Assembly: GCF_000956535.1 (NCBI RefSeq)
Contig: NZ_JYIY01000063.1
Coordinates: 1-54,979 of the forward strand
DNA length: 54,979 bases
DNA from: Microbacterium ginsengisoli
GTDB taxonomy: Bacteria; Actinomycetota; Actinomycetes; Actinomycetales; Microbacteriaceae
Direction of reading: 5' to 3'
Part shown: piece by piece, positions 7,430-16,133 of the stretch
Layout: every line of letters begins with the position of its first letter
How positions within the stretch are numbered: position 1 is the first letter of the stretch
Notes under the pieces: model-generated
What the model saw: the letters and a program-made list of their open reading frames with translations, nothing else
Databases searched by the model: none
What the model was told of the DNA's origin: nothing
Program-made: the position numbers and the translations under genes

Positions 7430-8332
7430 TCAGCCCGCGTTCTGCTGCAGCCAGGCGTACGGGTCGACGTAGTTGCCGTTGATCTTCACCTCGAAGTGGA
7501 GGTGGTTGGCGGTCGACTGCCCGGTGGAGCCCATGAGGCCGATGATCTGTCCCACCTGCACCTGCTGGCCGGGCTGCACGAGCACGCCGCCGTCCTCGAG
7601 GTGGCCGTAGAGGGTGCTGACCTGCTGGCCGTTGATCACGCTGTCGATGACGATCGCGTGTCCGTAGCCGTAGTAGTAGTTGCCCGCGGCCGCGACGCGC
7701 ACGGTTCCGGCGGCGGCGGCGAAGATCGGGGTGCCCTGGGCGTTGAGCAGGTCGACGCCCATGTGGGTGCCGCCGCGCGAGAGGAAGCCGTCGCCGACCC
7801 TGGTGCCCGCCATGTCGACCGGCCAGCGCACGATCCCACTGCCGGGGGCGACGAGGCTCAGGTTGACCGACGCGACGCGGCTGACGACGCTCGCCGACTT
7901 CGCGCGGGCAGCGGCCGCCTCGGCGGCCTTCTTCTTCGCGAGCTCATCGGCGGTCGTGGCCGAGTAGCTGTCACGCGTGATGCTCGACTGCGAGGCATCC
8001 GAGGCGATCACGAGCGACTGGGCGTTCTCGGCGGCGAGCTGCTGCACGGTCTGGGTTCCATCGCCCGAGGAGAACGCGCCGTAGGCGGGGAGGGCGACGG
8101 TCGCGACCAGACCGCCGACCATCGTCAGGATGACGACGCTGCGCACGGGGCCGGCCGCGCCCTTGCGGCGGGAAGCGCTGGAAGTGGGGCGCACGGCGCT
8201 CGCCACCTGCTTCACCTTTCCCTTGGCCGCCTCTGCGGCAAGACGTGCGCCCTCTCGGGTGCTGCGCCTCGTGGCGGGGGCCGTCGCGGTCTCACCGCTC
8301 TCGGGGGTAGGCGAAATCTCGTTGTCGGTCAC
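7430..8332 (-). CDS. M23-family (LytM-type) cell-wall peptidase, membrane anchored
   Basis: 300 residues from a GTG at 8332 (GGAGGA four bases before it). The N-terminus is cytosolic, basic and Ser/Thr-rich, followed by one membrane segment (VVILTMVGGLVATVALPAYG, residues about 60-80). A linker leads to a C-terminal M23 zinc metallopeptidase domain. All ligands are visible: H-x3-D in GTHMGVDLL, then LYGHLEDGG and HLHFEVKING. It probably cleaves peptidoglycan cross-links outside the membrane during growth or division. It is a single gene whose transcript may run to the terminator at 7183-7213 about 220 bases beyond. Confidence 0.93.
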   Translation of the reverse strand: MTDNEISPTPESGETATAPATRRSTREGARLAAEAAKGKVKQVASAVRPTSSASRRKGAAGPVRSVVILTMVGGLVATVALPAYGAFSSGDGTQTVQQLAAENAQSLVIASDASQSSITRDSYSATTADELAKKKAAEAAAARAKSASVVSRVASVNLSLVAPGSGIVRWPVDMAGTRVGDGFLSRGGTHMGVDLLNAQGTPIFAAAAGTVRVAAAGNYYYGYGHAIVIDSVINGQQVSTLYGHLEDGGVLVQPGQQVQVGQIIGLMGSTGQSTANHLHFEVKINGNYVDPYAWLQQNAG

Positions 8333-8529
8333 TCAATCCTCCGGCGCCCCTGGCGGCGTGCGCCCGGCTCGTCGGCACTGTGTGTTTCGGGCACGTGGTG
8401 CGGGTCGCGGAGGGAAGGACGAGCCGATGGGGCGATTCACTCCGGGTCCGTCGGCGGGATTGTCGCCTGTGGACTGTGACAGGCTACCCGACGGTAACGA
8501 ACATGTCACGTCGATCTGACGACGCGTGC

Positions 8530-8545
8530 GGATGCCGCGGCATCC
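8530..8545. repeat. 16-bp palindrome GGATGCCGCGGCATCC
   Basis: Perfect palindrome made of two fused copies of the window-wide heptamer GGATGCC, in the intergenic space just downstream of dtxR. Other perfect copies lie at 22185-22200 and 41541-41556. Confidence 0.8.
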
Positions 8546-8555
8546 CGACCCGCGG

Positions 8556-8579
8556 CGTCGGCGCCCCCGGGCGCCGACG
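8556..8579 (-). terminator. Hairpin after dtxR
   Basis: CGTCGGCGCC pairs with GGCGCCGACG around a four-base loop immediately after the dtxR stop (8581). No U-run. Confidence 0.55.
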
Positions 8580-8580
8580 A

Positions 8581-9282
8581 TCAGGCGCGGTCGTCGACGA
8601 GGAAGATGTGCGCGGCGACCTCGATCGGCAGCTCCAGCCCCTCGTCGGAGCCGTCCATCTGCACGAGCACGTAGCCCTCGCTGTAGCGATAGGTTCCGGA
8701 TGCTCCGGGCACGACGCCCGCGCCGCGCAACTGCTGCAGCAGCTCGGGGTCGACCTGGGCGGGCTCGGCGAGTCGGCGCACGGTGCCGGTGACGGGCTCG
8801 TCGCTGTCGCCGAGGCGGCGCACGAGTCCGACCACACCCTGCTCGAACGTGGTCGCCGGACTGTCGCCGAGCTGATCGAGGCCGGGGATCGGGTTGCCGT
8901 AGGGCGACTCGGTGGGGTGACCGAGCAGCTGCACCAGTCGACGCTCGACCTGCTCGCTCATCACGTGCTCCCAGCGGCAGGCCTCTTCGTGCACATAGGC
9001 CCAGTCGAGGCCGATCACGTCGGAGAGGAGGCGTTCGGCGAGACGGTGCTTGCGCATCACGTCGACGGCCTTCTGGCGCCCCGCGCCGGTGAGCTCGAGC
9101 GACCGGTCGTCGGCGACGACGACGAGGCCGTCGCGCTCCATGCGCCCGACCGTCTGAGAGACCGTGGGTCCGGAGTGCCCGAGCCGCTCCGAGATGCGGG
9201 CACGCAGCGGGATGATGTTCTCCTCCTCGAGCTCGAGGATCGTGCGCAGATACATCTCGGTGGTGTCGATGAGATCGGTCAT
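8581..9282 (-). CDS. ideR: DtxR/IdeR-family metal-dependent repressor
   Basis: 233-residue iron-dependent repressor. The N-terminal helix-turn-helix (RARISERLGHSGPTVSQTVG) is followed by a metal-binding and dimerisation domain. Both metal sites keep the DtxR ligands at the same residue numbers: M10, C102, E105, H106 and H79, E83, H98. Cys102 points to iron sensing (IdeR/DtxR) rather than manganese (MntR has Asp there). A C-terminal SH3-like FeoA-type domain follows (TYRYSEGYVLVQMDGSDEGL). The start at 9282 (MTDLIDTTEMYLRTILELEE) matches the family start exactly; the frame runs further upstream but that text is not conserved. It should repress iron uptake when iron is replete. Confidence 0.95.
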   Translation of the reverse strand: MTDLIDTTEMYLRTILELEEENIIPLRARISERLGHSGPTVSQTVGRMERDGLVVVADDRSLELTGAGRQKAVDVMRKHRLAERLLSDVIGLDWAYVHEEACRWEHVMSEQVERRLVQLLGHPTESPYGNPIPGLDQLGDSPATTFEQGVVGLVRRLGDSDEPVTGTVRRLAEPAQVDPELLQQLRGAGVVPGASGTYRYSEGYVLVQMDGSDEGLELPIEVAAHIFLVDDRA

Positions 9283-9415
9283 GCGGAGTCCTCGGGGCGC
9301 AAGAAGGGAATGAGGAAACCCTATCCAATCCCCACCGACACCGGGCCGCGCGGCGGGGCGATCGCGTGCGTCATGGGGGCGTCGCGGCATCCGTCGCGCC
9401 TTTAGGATCGGTGTC

Positions 9416-10528
9416 ATGCCCCATGTCGTGCTGCCCCGCGAGATCCTGCCCACCGACGGACGCTTCGGCTGCGGGCCGTCGAAGATCCGCGCCGCCCAGC
9501 TCGAGCACCTCGTGGGCCCCGGTGCGAGCATCCTCGGCACCTCGCACCGCAAGTCGCCGGTGAAGAACCTCGTCGGCAGCACGCGCGCCCGCCTTGCGGA
9601 GCTGCTGCGCCTGCCCGTCGGCTACGAGATCATCCTCGGCAACGGCGGATCGACCGCCTTCTGGGATGCCGCGGCATTCGGTCTGATCGAGCGCCGGGCG
9701 CAGAACCTCGTGTTTGGCGAGTTCGGCGGCAAGTTCGCGAGCGCCGCGGCGGCACCGTGGCTCGAGGCGCCCGATGTGCGCAAGGCGGAGCCCGGCACGT
9801 CGCTCGTCGCCGAGGCGGTCACGGGCGTCGACGTCTACGCGTGGCCGCACAATGAGACCTCCACGGGCGTCGCCACCGAGATCCGTCGTGTGCATGGCGA
9901 CGAGGGCGCGCTCACCGTCATCGACGCGACGAGCGCCGCGGGCGGCATTGACTTCTCCGTCGCCGAAGCAGACGTCTACTACTTCGCGCCGCAGAAGAAC
10001 CTCGGCTCCGACGGTGGGCTCTGGTACGCGGCGGTCTCGCCCGCCGCGATCGAGCGCATCGAGCGCATCGCCGCCTCGGGCCGCTACATCCCGGAGTTCC
10101 TGAGCCTGAAGAACGCACTCGACAACTCGCGCCTGCAGCAGACGCTCAACACCCCCGCGGTCTCGACTCTGCTGCTGCTGGACTCCCAGCTGGAGTGGAT
10201 CCTCGAGAACGGCGGGCTGCAGTGGGCCGACGCCCGCACCCACGAGTCGTCGCAGGCGCTCTACGACTGGGCCGAGGCATCCGAGGTCGCAACCCCGTTC
10301 GTCGCGAACCCCGCCGACCGCTCGCCGGTGGTGGCGACGATCGACTTCGTCGAGGGGGTGGATGCCGCGGCGATCTCCGACAGCCTGCGCCACAACGGCA
10401 TCGTCGACACCGAGCCCTACCGCAAGCTCGGCCGCAACCAGCTGCGCATCGCGACGTTCGTCTCGATCGAGCCGGACGACGTGCGCCAGTTGATCCGCAG
10501 CATCGACTACACGCTCGAGCACCTCTGA
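9416..10528 (+). CDS. serC: Phosphoserine aminotransferase SerC
   Basis: 370 residues; converts 3-phosphohydroxypyruvate and glutamate to phosphoserine and 2-oxoglutarate in serine synthesis, with PLP as cofactor. The family features are FGCGPSKIR near the start, GTSHRKSPVK, the HNETSTGV substrate-binding segment and the PLP-binding lysine K194 in YYFAPQKNLGSDGG. Length matches the actinobacterial type (about 370-375). The start ATG has no Shine-Dalgarno; TAGGAT at 9403-9408 ends 7 bases before it, so the mRNA is probably leaderless. It is divergent from dtxR with about 130 bases between starts. Confidence 0.96.
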   Translation: MPHVVLPREILPTDGRFGCGPSKIRAAQLEHLVGPGASILGTSHRKSPVKNLVGSTRARLAELLRLPVGYEIILGNGGSTAFWDAAAFGLIERRAQNLVFGEFGGKFASAAAAPWLEAPDVRKAEPGTSLVAEAVTGVDVYAWPHNETSTGVATEIRRVHGDEGALTVIDATSAAGGIDFSVAEADVYYFAPQKNLGSDGGLWYAAVSPAAIERIERIAASGRYIPEFLSLKNALDNSRLQQTLNTPAVSTLLLLDSQLEWILENGGLQWADARTHESSQALYDWAEASEVATPFVANPADRSPVVATIDFVEGVDAAAISDSLRHNGIVDTEPYRKLGRNQLRIATFVSIEPDDVRQLIRSIDYTLEHL

Positions 10529-10552
10529 TCCGGGGCCTGCCCCGACGGCACG

Positions 10553-11014
10553 TCAGGGTTCGAGGTGGGCGGCGAGGTTGGCCAGCGACGAGGTGATCCC
10601 CGTCGCGTGGTCGCGCGCGCGGATGCCGGGCGGCACGTCGCGCGCCTCGATCGTGACCTCGGCGCCCTCGGGAGTGTCCCGAACGCGCCATTCCATGGTC
10701 ATGACGCCGGCGATCCCCGTGTCGTCTCCGACGAAGGTGACCGCCTGCACGATCCGCTCGCCGGGCACGACCTCGATGATGCGCACGTCGCTCACGTCGG
10801 CATCCGCCGTCGTCTTGCCCGGCGCGCCGGACGGATCGTCGTAGGTCAGCACGAGCCGGTAGCCGCCGCCGGCGCGCAGATCGAAGCGCTCGAACCGGCC
10901 GCGCATTCCGGCCGGCGGCAGCCAGGTGAGCAGTGCATCGGGGTCGATGAGCGCCCGGAACGCCTCGGCCGGGGAGACATGCACGAGCAGGCTCGCGCGA
11001 TCGGTGCGCCGCAT
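10553..11014 (-). CDS. SRPBCC/AHSA1-domain protein
   Basis: 153-residue START-like (AHSA1, activator of Hsp90 ATPase type) domain: N-terminal strand LLVHVSPAEAFRALIDPDALLTWL, the usual GG-Y-R-L segment (RAGGGYRLVLTYDD), VVPGERIVQAVTF and a long C-terminal helix (GITSSLANLAAHLEP). The fold makes a hydrophobic cavity; no ligand can be named. It is a single gene, convergent with serC and 25 bases from its stop. Confidence 0.85.
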   Translation of the reverse strand: MRRTDRASLLVHVSPAEAFRALIDPDALLTWLPPAGMRGRFERFDLRAGGGYRLVLTYDDPSGAPGKTTADADVSDVRIIEVVPGERIVQAVTFVGDDTGIAGVMTMEWRVRDTPEGAEVTIEARDVPPGIRARDHATGITSSLANLAAHLEP

Positions 11015-11058
11015 GCTCGCAGGCTACTCGCGACGCTCGCGCCGCGGGTCAGCTCGTT

Positions 11059-11880
11059 CTAGTCGCGGCCCTCGTCGGCGGACGTCGCCGCATCGGCGTC
11101 GTCATCCTGGTCGTCGGCGTCATCCGCGTCGTCGATGTCGTCGAGATGGTCGTCGGTGTCGTCTTCGCCCTCGAGGTCATCGTCGCCCTCGAGGTCGTCG
11201 CCGCCGTCGAGGTCGTCGGTGTCGAGATCGTCCTCGTCGATGTCCACGCCGTCGACGTCGCCGGCGTGCAGCAACGACTCGTCGGCGTCGAAGTCGTCGT
11301 CCTCATCGTCGTCGTCCGCGTCCTCATCGAGGTCGTCGTCGTCATCCAGGTCGTCGTCGAGATCGGCATCGTGATCGGCCTCGTCGAGCTCGTCGGCATC
11401 GGATGCCGCGGCGAGCTGCGCCTGCTGCTCCTTGTACTCGGCGAGGCGCACCGCCCACGGCACCCAGTCGGGCGCCAGCAGCGCGTCATCGCCCGGAAGC
11501 AGCTCGACTTCGAGCACGGTCGGCTCGGCGTCGGCGACGCGGGCGAGGGACACATTCCAGAACCAGCCCGGATAGCCCGGCTGCGTCGTCGTGAACAGCA
11601 GTGTGATCACGCCGCCGGGCTCCGCGCGATATCCCGCAGGCTCGCCGATGTTCGCGGCCGGGGTGATCTCGGCGAGCGCGGCGCGGGCCAACTCGACGCT
11701 GTTCAGCAGTTCGGGATCGGGGTCGACGTCCGGCTCCGCGGCCATCTCGGCACTGTGCTCCGGCTCGACCGCGAGCTCAGGCTCGGCCGCGGGCTCAGGC
11801 TCGGCCGCGCCGGTCGGCTCGACCACCGCATCGGTCGGGATCGGGGCATCCCGATCGTCGACGCCCTCGATGTCAGGCAT
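11059..11880 (-). CDS. DUF3027 protein with a long Asp/Glu tail
   Basis: 273 residues. A Pro/Glu/Ala-rich N-terminus (1-55) precedes the conserved DUF3027 region (about 60-150: LARAALAEITPAANIGEPAG, WFWNVSLARVADAEP, WVPWAVRLAEYK). Residues about 158-273 are a nearly uninterrupted run of Asp, Glu and Ala. The tail gives the protein a very high net negative charge and produces a GTC/ATC-rich simple-sequence look at 11080-11400. The start ATG overlaps the end of the upstream cold-shock gene by 8 bp, so the two are coupled. DUF3027 is actinobacterial and its function is unknown. An acidic tail could mimic nucleic acid or bind basic proteins; this is inference. Confidence 0.85.
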   Translation of the reverse strand: MPDIEGVDDRDAPIPTDAVVEPTGAAEPEPAAEPELAVEPEHSAEMAAEPDVDPDPELLNSVELARAALAEITPAANIGEPAGYRAEPGGVITLLFTTTQPGYPGWFWNVSLARVADAEPTVLEVELLPGDDALLAPDWVPWAVRLAEYKEQQAQLAAASDADELDEADHDADLDDDLDDDDDLDEDADDDDEDDDFDADESLLHAGDVDGVDIDEDDLDTDDLDGGDDLEGDDDLEGEDDTDDHLDDIDDADDADDQDDDADAATSADEGRD

Positions 11881-12256
11881 CGAGGTCGTCCGCGACCTTG
11901 CGCAGCACGGCGGCGACCTTCTTGCCGTGCGAGCCGCTCGGGTAGCGGCCGTGACGCAGATCGGCGCCGATGCCGTCGAGCAGCTTCACGAGGTCCTCGA
12001 CGATGACCGCCATGTCGTCGGCGTTCTTGCGCGAGCGCTTGGCGAGGCTCACGGGAGCCTCGAGCACACGCACCGACAGTGCCTGCGGTCCGCGCTTGCC
12101 GTCGGCGACGCCGAACTCGACACGGGTGCCGGTCTTGGGCGCCGCGGAACCCGCCGGCAGCGCCGTGGCGTGGAGGAAGACGTCCTGACCGTCGTCGGTC
12201 TGGATGAAGCCGAAGCCCTTCTCCTCGTCGTAGAACCTGACCTTGCCGGTGGGCAT
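11873..12256 (-). CDS. Cold-shock-domain protein with C-terminal extension
   Basis: 127 residues, about twice a normal CspA. The N-terminal cold-shock domain (MPTGKVRFYDEEKGFGFIQT) has RNP1-like KGFGFI and RNP2-like VFLHA. The C-terminal part (about 68-127) is a basic helical extension (LAKRSRKNADDMAVIVEDLV; PSGSHGKKVAAVLRKVADDL) seen in an actinobacterial subfamily. It likely binds single-stranded RNA or DNA. It is the first gene of a two-gene operon with the acidic DUF3027 protein, an unusual basic/acidic pairing. Confidence 0.9.
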   Translation of the reverse strand: MPTGKVRFYDEEKGFGFIQTDDGQDVFLHATALPAGSAAPKTGTRVEFGVADGKRGPQALSVRVLEAPVSLAKRSRKNADDMAVIVEDLVKLLDGIGADLRHGRYPSGSHGKKVAAVLRKVADDLDA

Positions 12257-12362
12257 GGAAGAACCTCGCTGAATCGGCCCCGCAGGGCGGGGTGGGAACG
12301 TGTGCTGGCGCGGTGCGCCATCCCCTCAGCCTAGGCCACGCGTACCCATTAGGCTGATGCCG

Positions 12363-12638
12363 ATGAGCAATCGCACTCAGGGGAACGACGTCCCCGTCCG
12401 CAGGATCGACCGGGTCCTTGTGTTCATGTCGCTCGGCATCCTTGTGCTGTCGATCCTGTGTTTCTTCGCCGTGATCATCGGCACGTGGCTCGGCATGCAC
12501 CAGGCCGATTTCCTGACGGGCGCATGGCCGGTCGTCGCGGTCCTCCCCCTCATCGGGCTGCCGATCGCCTTCGTGCTGATGATGGTCGTCATCATCATGT
12601 CGTTCGTGCGGAGGGCTCGGGCCAACCGGGGGAAGTGA
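12363..12638 (+). CDS. Small two-helix membrane protein
   Basis: 91 residues with two hydrophobic segments (VLVFMSLGILVLSILCFFAV and AVLPLIGLPIAFVLMMVVII) and basic ends. No domain recognised. I start at the ATG at 12363 because TAGGCT (12350-12355) ends 7 bases before it, fitting a leaderless start; an ATG two codons upstream (12357) and a longer frame exist. It lies 3 bases before the helicase-associated gene and is probably cotranscribed with it. Confidence 0.75.
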   Translation: MSNRTQGNDVPVRRIDRVLVFMSLGILVLSILCFFAVIIGTWLGMHQADFLTGAWPVVAVLPLIGLPIAFVLMMVVIIMSFVRRARANRGK

Positions 12639-12641
12639 CCC

Positions 12642-14363
12642 GTGCCTCGGTCCTCTGACGAACGCGCGCTCGCGAGCGCCCTCGCAGAGCTGACCGATGC
12701 CCAGCTGGTCGTTGTGCTCGACGCCCGGCAGCTGCCTGCCGCGGGGTCCTGGGACGACTTCTTCGACCTCGCCGACACCCTCCTCGACGACGCCGCCGTG
12801 ACCCGCACCCTCGCCGCCCTCACCCGTGCCGAACTGCACGACCTCCACGCGGCGGGCACCTCCCCGCTGCCGACCACCGCCTCACCGCGCCTGCGGGAGC
12901 TGGCCCTTCTCGACGCCGACGGCGCCCCGCTCTCCTCCGTGGCGGCCAAGGCCGCCGAGGCGACGGATGCCGCGCCCTTCTCCCTCACGGACGCACCGCC
13001 GCCGAGCGGCGCCCTGGCGACGGGCACGGCGGCCGAGCAGGCGATGACCTCCGCAGCCGCCCTCGCCGACCTCGTCGTCTGGTCCTCGTCGAACCCCTTG
13101 GCCCGCACGGCGACGGGGGCTGTCACCGCGACGGAGCGAAAGCGACTCATCGAGGCGGGCGCGATCACCGACGCCGCCGAGCTCGACGACCTGGTCGCGC
13201 TCGGCGCGACGGCCGGTCTCCTCACGGCCGTCGACCGCGAATGGCTCGCGACCCCCGACGGCGCCGAATGGCTCGAGCTCGGCACCGTCGACCGGTGGCG
13301 GCGCGTGGCGGAGGCGTTCGCGCGGGCCCTGCCCCGCGGCATCCGCTCACCCGACGGCGGATACGCGGCATCCACGGTGTGGCCGGGTGCCTACCCGCGC
13401 GACACCGCCTGGCCCGCCGCCGCGGCGTCCCTCGTCTCGCAGGCCACCCGATGGGGGCTGATCGCCGCCGACGGCTCGGAGCCCGCGTGGGCCGCGCCGC
13501 TGCGCGCCGGCGCTCCCGCCGACGTCGCCGCACTCGCCCAGCATCTCGCCCCGGAGATCGACCGGGTCTATGTGCAAGCCGATCTGTCGGTGATCGCGCC
13601 CGGCACGCTGGTGCCGTCCGTCGAGCTGCGCCTGCGCGCCATGGCCCACCGCGAGACGCGCGCGCAGGCCTCGACCTACCGGTTCAGCGCCGAGACGCTG
13701 CGTGCCGCCGTCGCCGCCGGCGAGACGGCCGACAGCCTCCGCGCATTCATCGCCGGCATCTCGTTGACCGGCATCCCGCAGCCCCTCGACTACCTGATCG
13801 ACGAGGCCGCCGACCGTCGCACGGTGGCGCGGGTGGGAATCGACCCCGTGTCGGGACACACCGTCGTCTCCGCCGACGATCCGCAGCTGCTCGCCACCAT
13901 CGCCGTCGACCAGGCCGTGCGACCGGTCGGCCTCGTGCGCGACGGAGACCGGCTCGTGTCCCGCGTCTCGCGCGACGCCGTCTTCTGGACCCTCGTCGAC
14001 GCCCGCTACTCCGCCGCCGCGATCGACGCGGGCGGCGATGTCGAACGTCTACGGCGCCGAACCGCGAGCCCGGCACCGGTCGCGGCCGTCCCGCCGACCG
14101 AGCGCTACGCGCCCCTCATCGCCCGACTGCGCGCCGCCCACAGCGAGAATGCGGATGCCGCGTGGCTCGAGCGCGAGCTCGAACAGGCCGTCAAGACACG
14201 GGCGACGATCGAGGTCGCCGTCGAGCTTCCGGGTGGCGACCTGCGCTCGTTCACGATCGAGGCGACGGGCCTCGGCGGCGGTCGTCTGCGCGGCCGTGAC
14301 CGCGCGGTCGACGTCGAGCGCACCCTTCCCGTCTCGAGCATCCGCAGCGCCCGCCCCGTCTGA
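12642..14363 (+). CDS. Helicase-associated domain protein (Helicase_C_3 type)
   Basis: 573-residue protein from a GTG, without P-loop or DEAD-type motifs. The middle and C-terminal parts match the actinobacterial helicase-associated protein with an XPB/Ssl2-like N-terminal domain: the hallmark strand VYVQADLSVIAPGTLVPSVE, then RFSAETLRAAVAAGETADSL and PQPLDYLIDEAADR. The first 270 residues are Ala/Leu-rich helices, probably repeats. It is followed by the XPB helicase 42 bases downstream. In actinobacteria these two are usual neighbours, which suggests they act together in DNA repair or unwinding. Biochemical role unproven. Confidence 0.82.
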   Translation: MPRSSDERALASALAELTDAQLVVVLDARQLPAAGSWDDFFDLADTLLDDAAVTRTLAALTRAELHDLHAAGTSPLPTTASPRLRELALLDADGAPLSSVAAKAAEATDAAPFSLTDAPPPSGALATGTAAEQAMTSAAALADLVVWSSSNPLARTATGAVTATERKRLIEAGAITDAAELDDLVALGATAGLLTAVDREWLATPDGAEWLELGTVDRWRRVAEAFARALPRGIRSPDGGYAASTVWPGAYPRDTAWPAAAASLVSQATRWGLIAADGSEPAWAAPLRAGAPADVAALAQHLAPEIDRVYVQADLSVIAPGTLVPSVELRLRAMAHRETRAQASTYRFSAETLRAAVAAGETADSLRAFIAGISLTGIPQPLDYLIDEAADRRTVARVGIDPVSGHTVVSADDPQLLATIAVDQAVRPVGLVRDGDRLVSRVSRDAVFWTLVDARYSAAAIDAGGDVERLRRRTASPAPVAAVPPTERYAPLIARLRAAHSENADAAWLERELEQAVKTRATIEVAVELPGGDLRSFTIEATGLGGGRLRGRDRAVDVERTLPVSSIRSARPV

Positions 14364-14405
14364 ACGCAGCCGCCGCACCTGCTCCGGGCGGTAGACTGAG
14401 CGGCT

Positions 14406-16058
14406 ATGTCAGACGGCCCCCTCATCGTGCAGAGCGACCGCACCGTGCTCCTCGAAGTGGCGCATCCCGCCGCGGAGGACGCGCGGCACGAGCTCGCGGT
14501 GTTCGCCGAGCTGGAACGCGCACCCGAGCACATCCACACCTATCGCATCACCCGCCTCGGGCTGTGGAACGCGCGCGCCGCGGGGCACGCGGCATCCGAC
14601 ATGCTCGCGACCCTCGACCGCTGGTCGCGGTTCCCGGTTCCGCCGTCGGTGTCCACCGACATCCGCGAGACCGTCGAGCGCTACGGGCGCCTGGTGATCG
14701 AGCGTGACGACGTGCCCGGCTACGAGGACGCCCTGGTGCTTCGGTCGACGGATGCCGCGGTGCTCACCGAGGTGGCCCGCAACAAGCGCATCCAGCCGCT
14801 GCTGATCTCCCATCCCGACGCCGGCACGTACGTGATCGACGCGTGGGCGCGCGGGCACATCAAGCAGGAGCTGCTGAAGATCGGATGGCCCGCGGAGGAC
14901 CGCGCCGGCTACACGCCGGGCACGCCGCATCCCATCGACCTCGATGAGGGCCCGTGGCATCTGCGCCCCTACCAGCGCAAGGCCGTCACGACCTTCGCCG
15001 AGGGCGGGTCGGGCGTCGTGGTGCTCCCCTGCGGCGCGGGTAAGACGCTCGTCGGCGCGGCGGCGATGGCCGAGACCAAGACCACCACCCTCATCCTCGT
15101 GACGAACGCCGTCAGCGCCCGGCAGTGGCGCGACGAGCTTCTCAAGCGCACGACCCTCACCGCCGAGGAGATCGGGGAGTACTCCGGGCAGGTCAAGGAG
15201 GTCAAGCCGATCACGATCGCGACCTATCAGATCCTCACCGCGAAGCGGAAGGGCGAGTACGCCCACCTGTCCCTGCTCGATGCGCTCGACTGGGGCCTCA
15301 TCGTCTACGACGAGGTGCACCTGCTGCCGGCCCCGGTCTTCAAGCTCACCGCCGACCTGCAGGCCCGCAAGCGCCTCGGCCTCACCGCCACCCTCGTGCG
15401 CGAGGACGGCCGTGAGGGCGACGTCTTCAGTCTCATCGGCCCCAAGCGCTTCGACGCGCCGTGGAAGGAGATCGAGTCGCAGGGCTTCATCTCCCCCGCC
15501 GCCTGCTACGAGGTGCGGGTCGACCTTCCGGCAGGCGACCGGCTCGAGTACGCGGCGGCCGCCGATGAGGAGCGCTACCGTCTCGCGGCGACCGCGCCCG
15601 CCAAGATCGACGTCGTGCGTCGCCTCGCCGACCGGCACGTGGGCGAGCAGATCCTCGTGATCGGTCAGTACCTCGATCAGATCGACACCCTCGCCGAGGC
15701 GCTCGACGCCCCGAAGATCACCGGAGCGACCCCGGTCGACGAGCGCGAACGGCTCTACGCCGACTTCCGCGAAGGCCGCGTCCCGCTCCTCGTGGTCTCG
15801 AAGGTCGCCAACTTCTCGGTCGATCTGCCCGAGGCATCCGTCGCCATCCAGGTGTCGGGGTCGTTCGGCTCCCGCCAGGAGGAGGCCCAACGGCTCGGCC
15901 GCCTGCTGCGCCCGAAGACCAGCGGTCACACGGCGAGCTTCTACACGCTCATCGCGCGCGACACGGTCGACCAGGACTTCGCCCAGAACCGTCAGCGCTT
16001 CCTCGCCGAGCAGGGCTACGCCTATACGATCCTCGACGCCCACGGCATCGCGGCCTGA
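14406..16058 (+). CDS. XPB-type DNA helicase
   Basis: 550-residue superfamily 2 helicase of the bacterial XPB/Rad25 type. An N-terminal XPB-like domain (residues 1-170) is followed by the Q-motif-like LRPYQRKAV, Walker A PCGAGKT (208-214), the DEVH box (302-305), the LTATLVREDG motif III area with the thumb region after it, and the C-terminal helicase lobe ending in QVSGSFGSRQEEAQRLGRLL (motif VI). XPB unwinds duplex DNA 3'-5' with ATP. In bacteria it is thought to aid repair or transcription-coupled processes. TAGACT at 14392-14397 ends 8 bases before the ATG (leaderless). It pairs with the helicase-associated gene upstream. Confidence 0.94.
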   Translation: MSDGPLIVQSDRTVLLEVAHPAAEDARHELAVFAELERAPEHIHTYRITRLGLWNARAAGHAASDMLATLDRWSRFPVPPSVSTDIRETVERYGRLVIERDDVPGYEDALVLRSTDAAVLTEVARNKRIQPLLISHPDAGTYVIDAWARGHIKQELLKIGWPAEDRAGYTPGTPHPIDLDEGPWHLRPYQRKAVTTFAEGGSGVVVLPCGAGKTLVGAAAMAETKTTTLILVTNAVSARQWRDELLKRTTLTAEEIGEYSGQVKEVKPITIATYQILTAKRKGEYAHLSLLDALDWGLIVYDEVHLLPAPVFKLTADLQARKRLGLTATLVREDGREGDVFSLIGPKRFDAPWKEIESQGFISPAACYEVRVDLPAGDRLEYAAAADEERYRLAATAPAKIDVVRRLADRHVGEQILVIGQYLDQIDTLAEALDAPKITGATPVDERERLYADFREGRVPLLVVSKVANFSVDLPEASVAIQVSGSFGSRQEEAQRLGRLLRPKTSGHTASFYTLIARDTVDQDFAQNRQRFLAEQGYAYTILDAHGIAA

Positions 16059-16133
16059 GACGTTCGGGGCGCGCATCGGCGTGTTTCCGGATGTCTCAGC
16101 CCCCGCACGGGCGCAGATCACCATAATGGGGGC

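Noticed and set aside
8495..8512. GAACATGTCACG as a second LexA box before the M23 gene
   Set aside because: Only the left half (GAACAT) fits; the right half is not GTTC, so it is not a palindrome.
11080..11400. GTC/ATC-rich stretch resembling a microsatellite
   Set aside because: It is the in-frame Asp/Glu tail of the DUF3027 protein; codons vary and the frame is intact.
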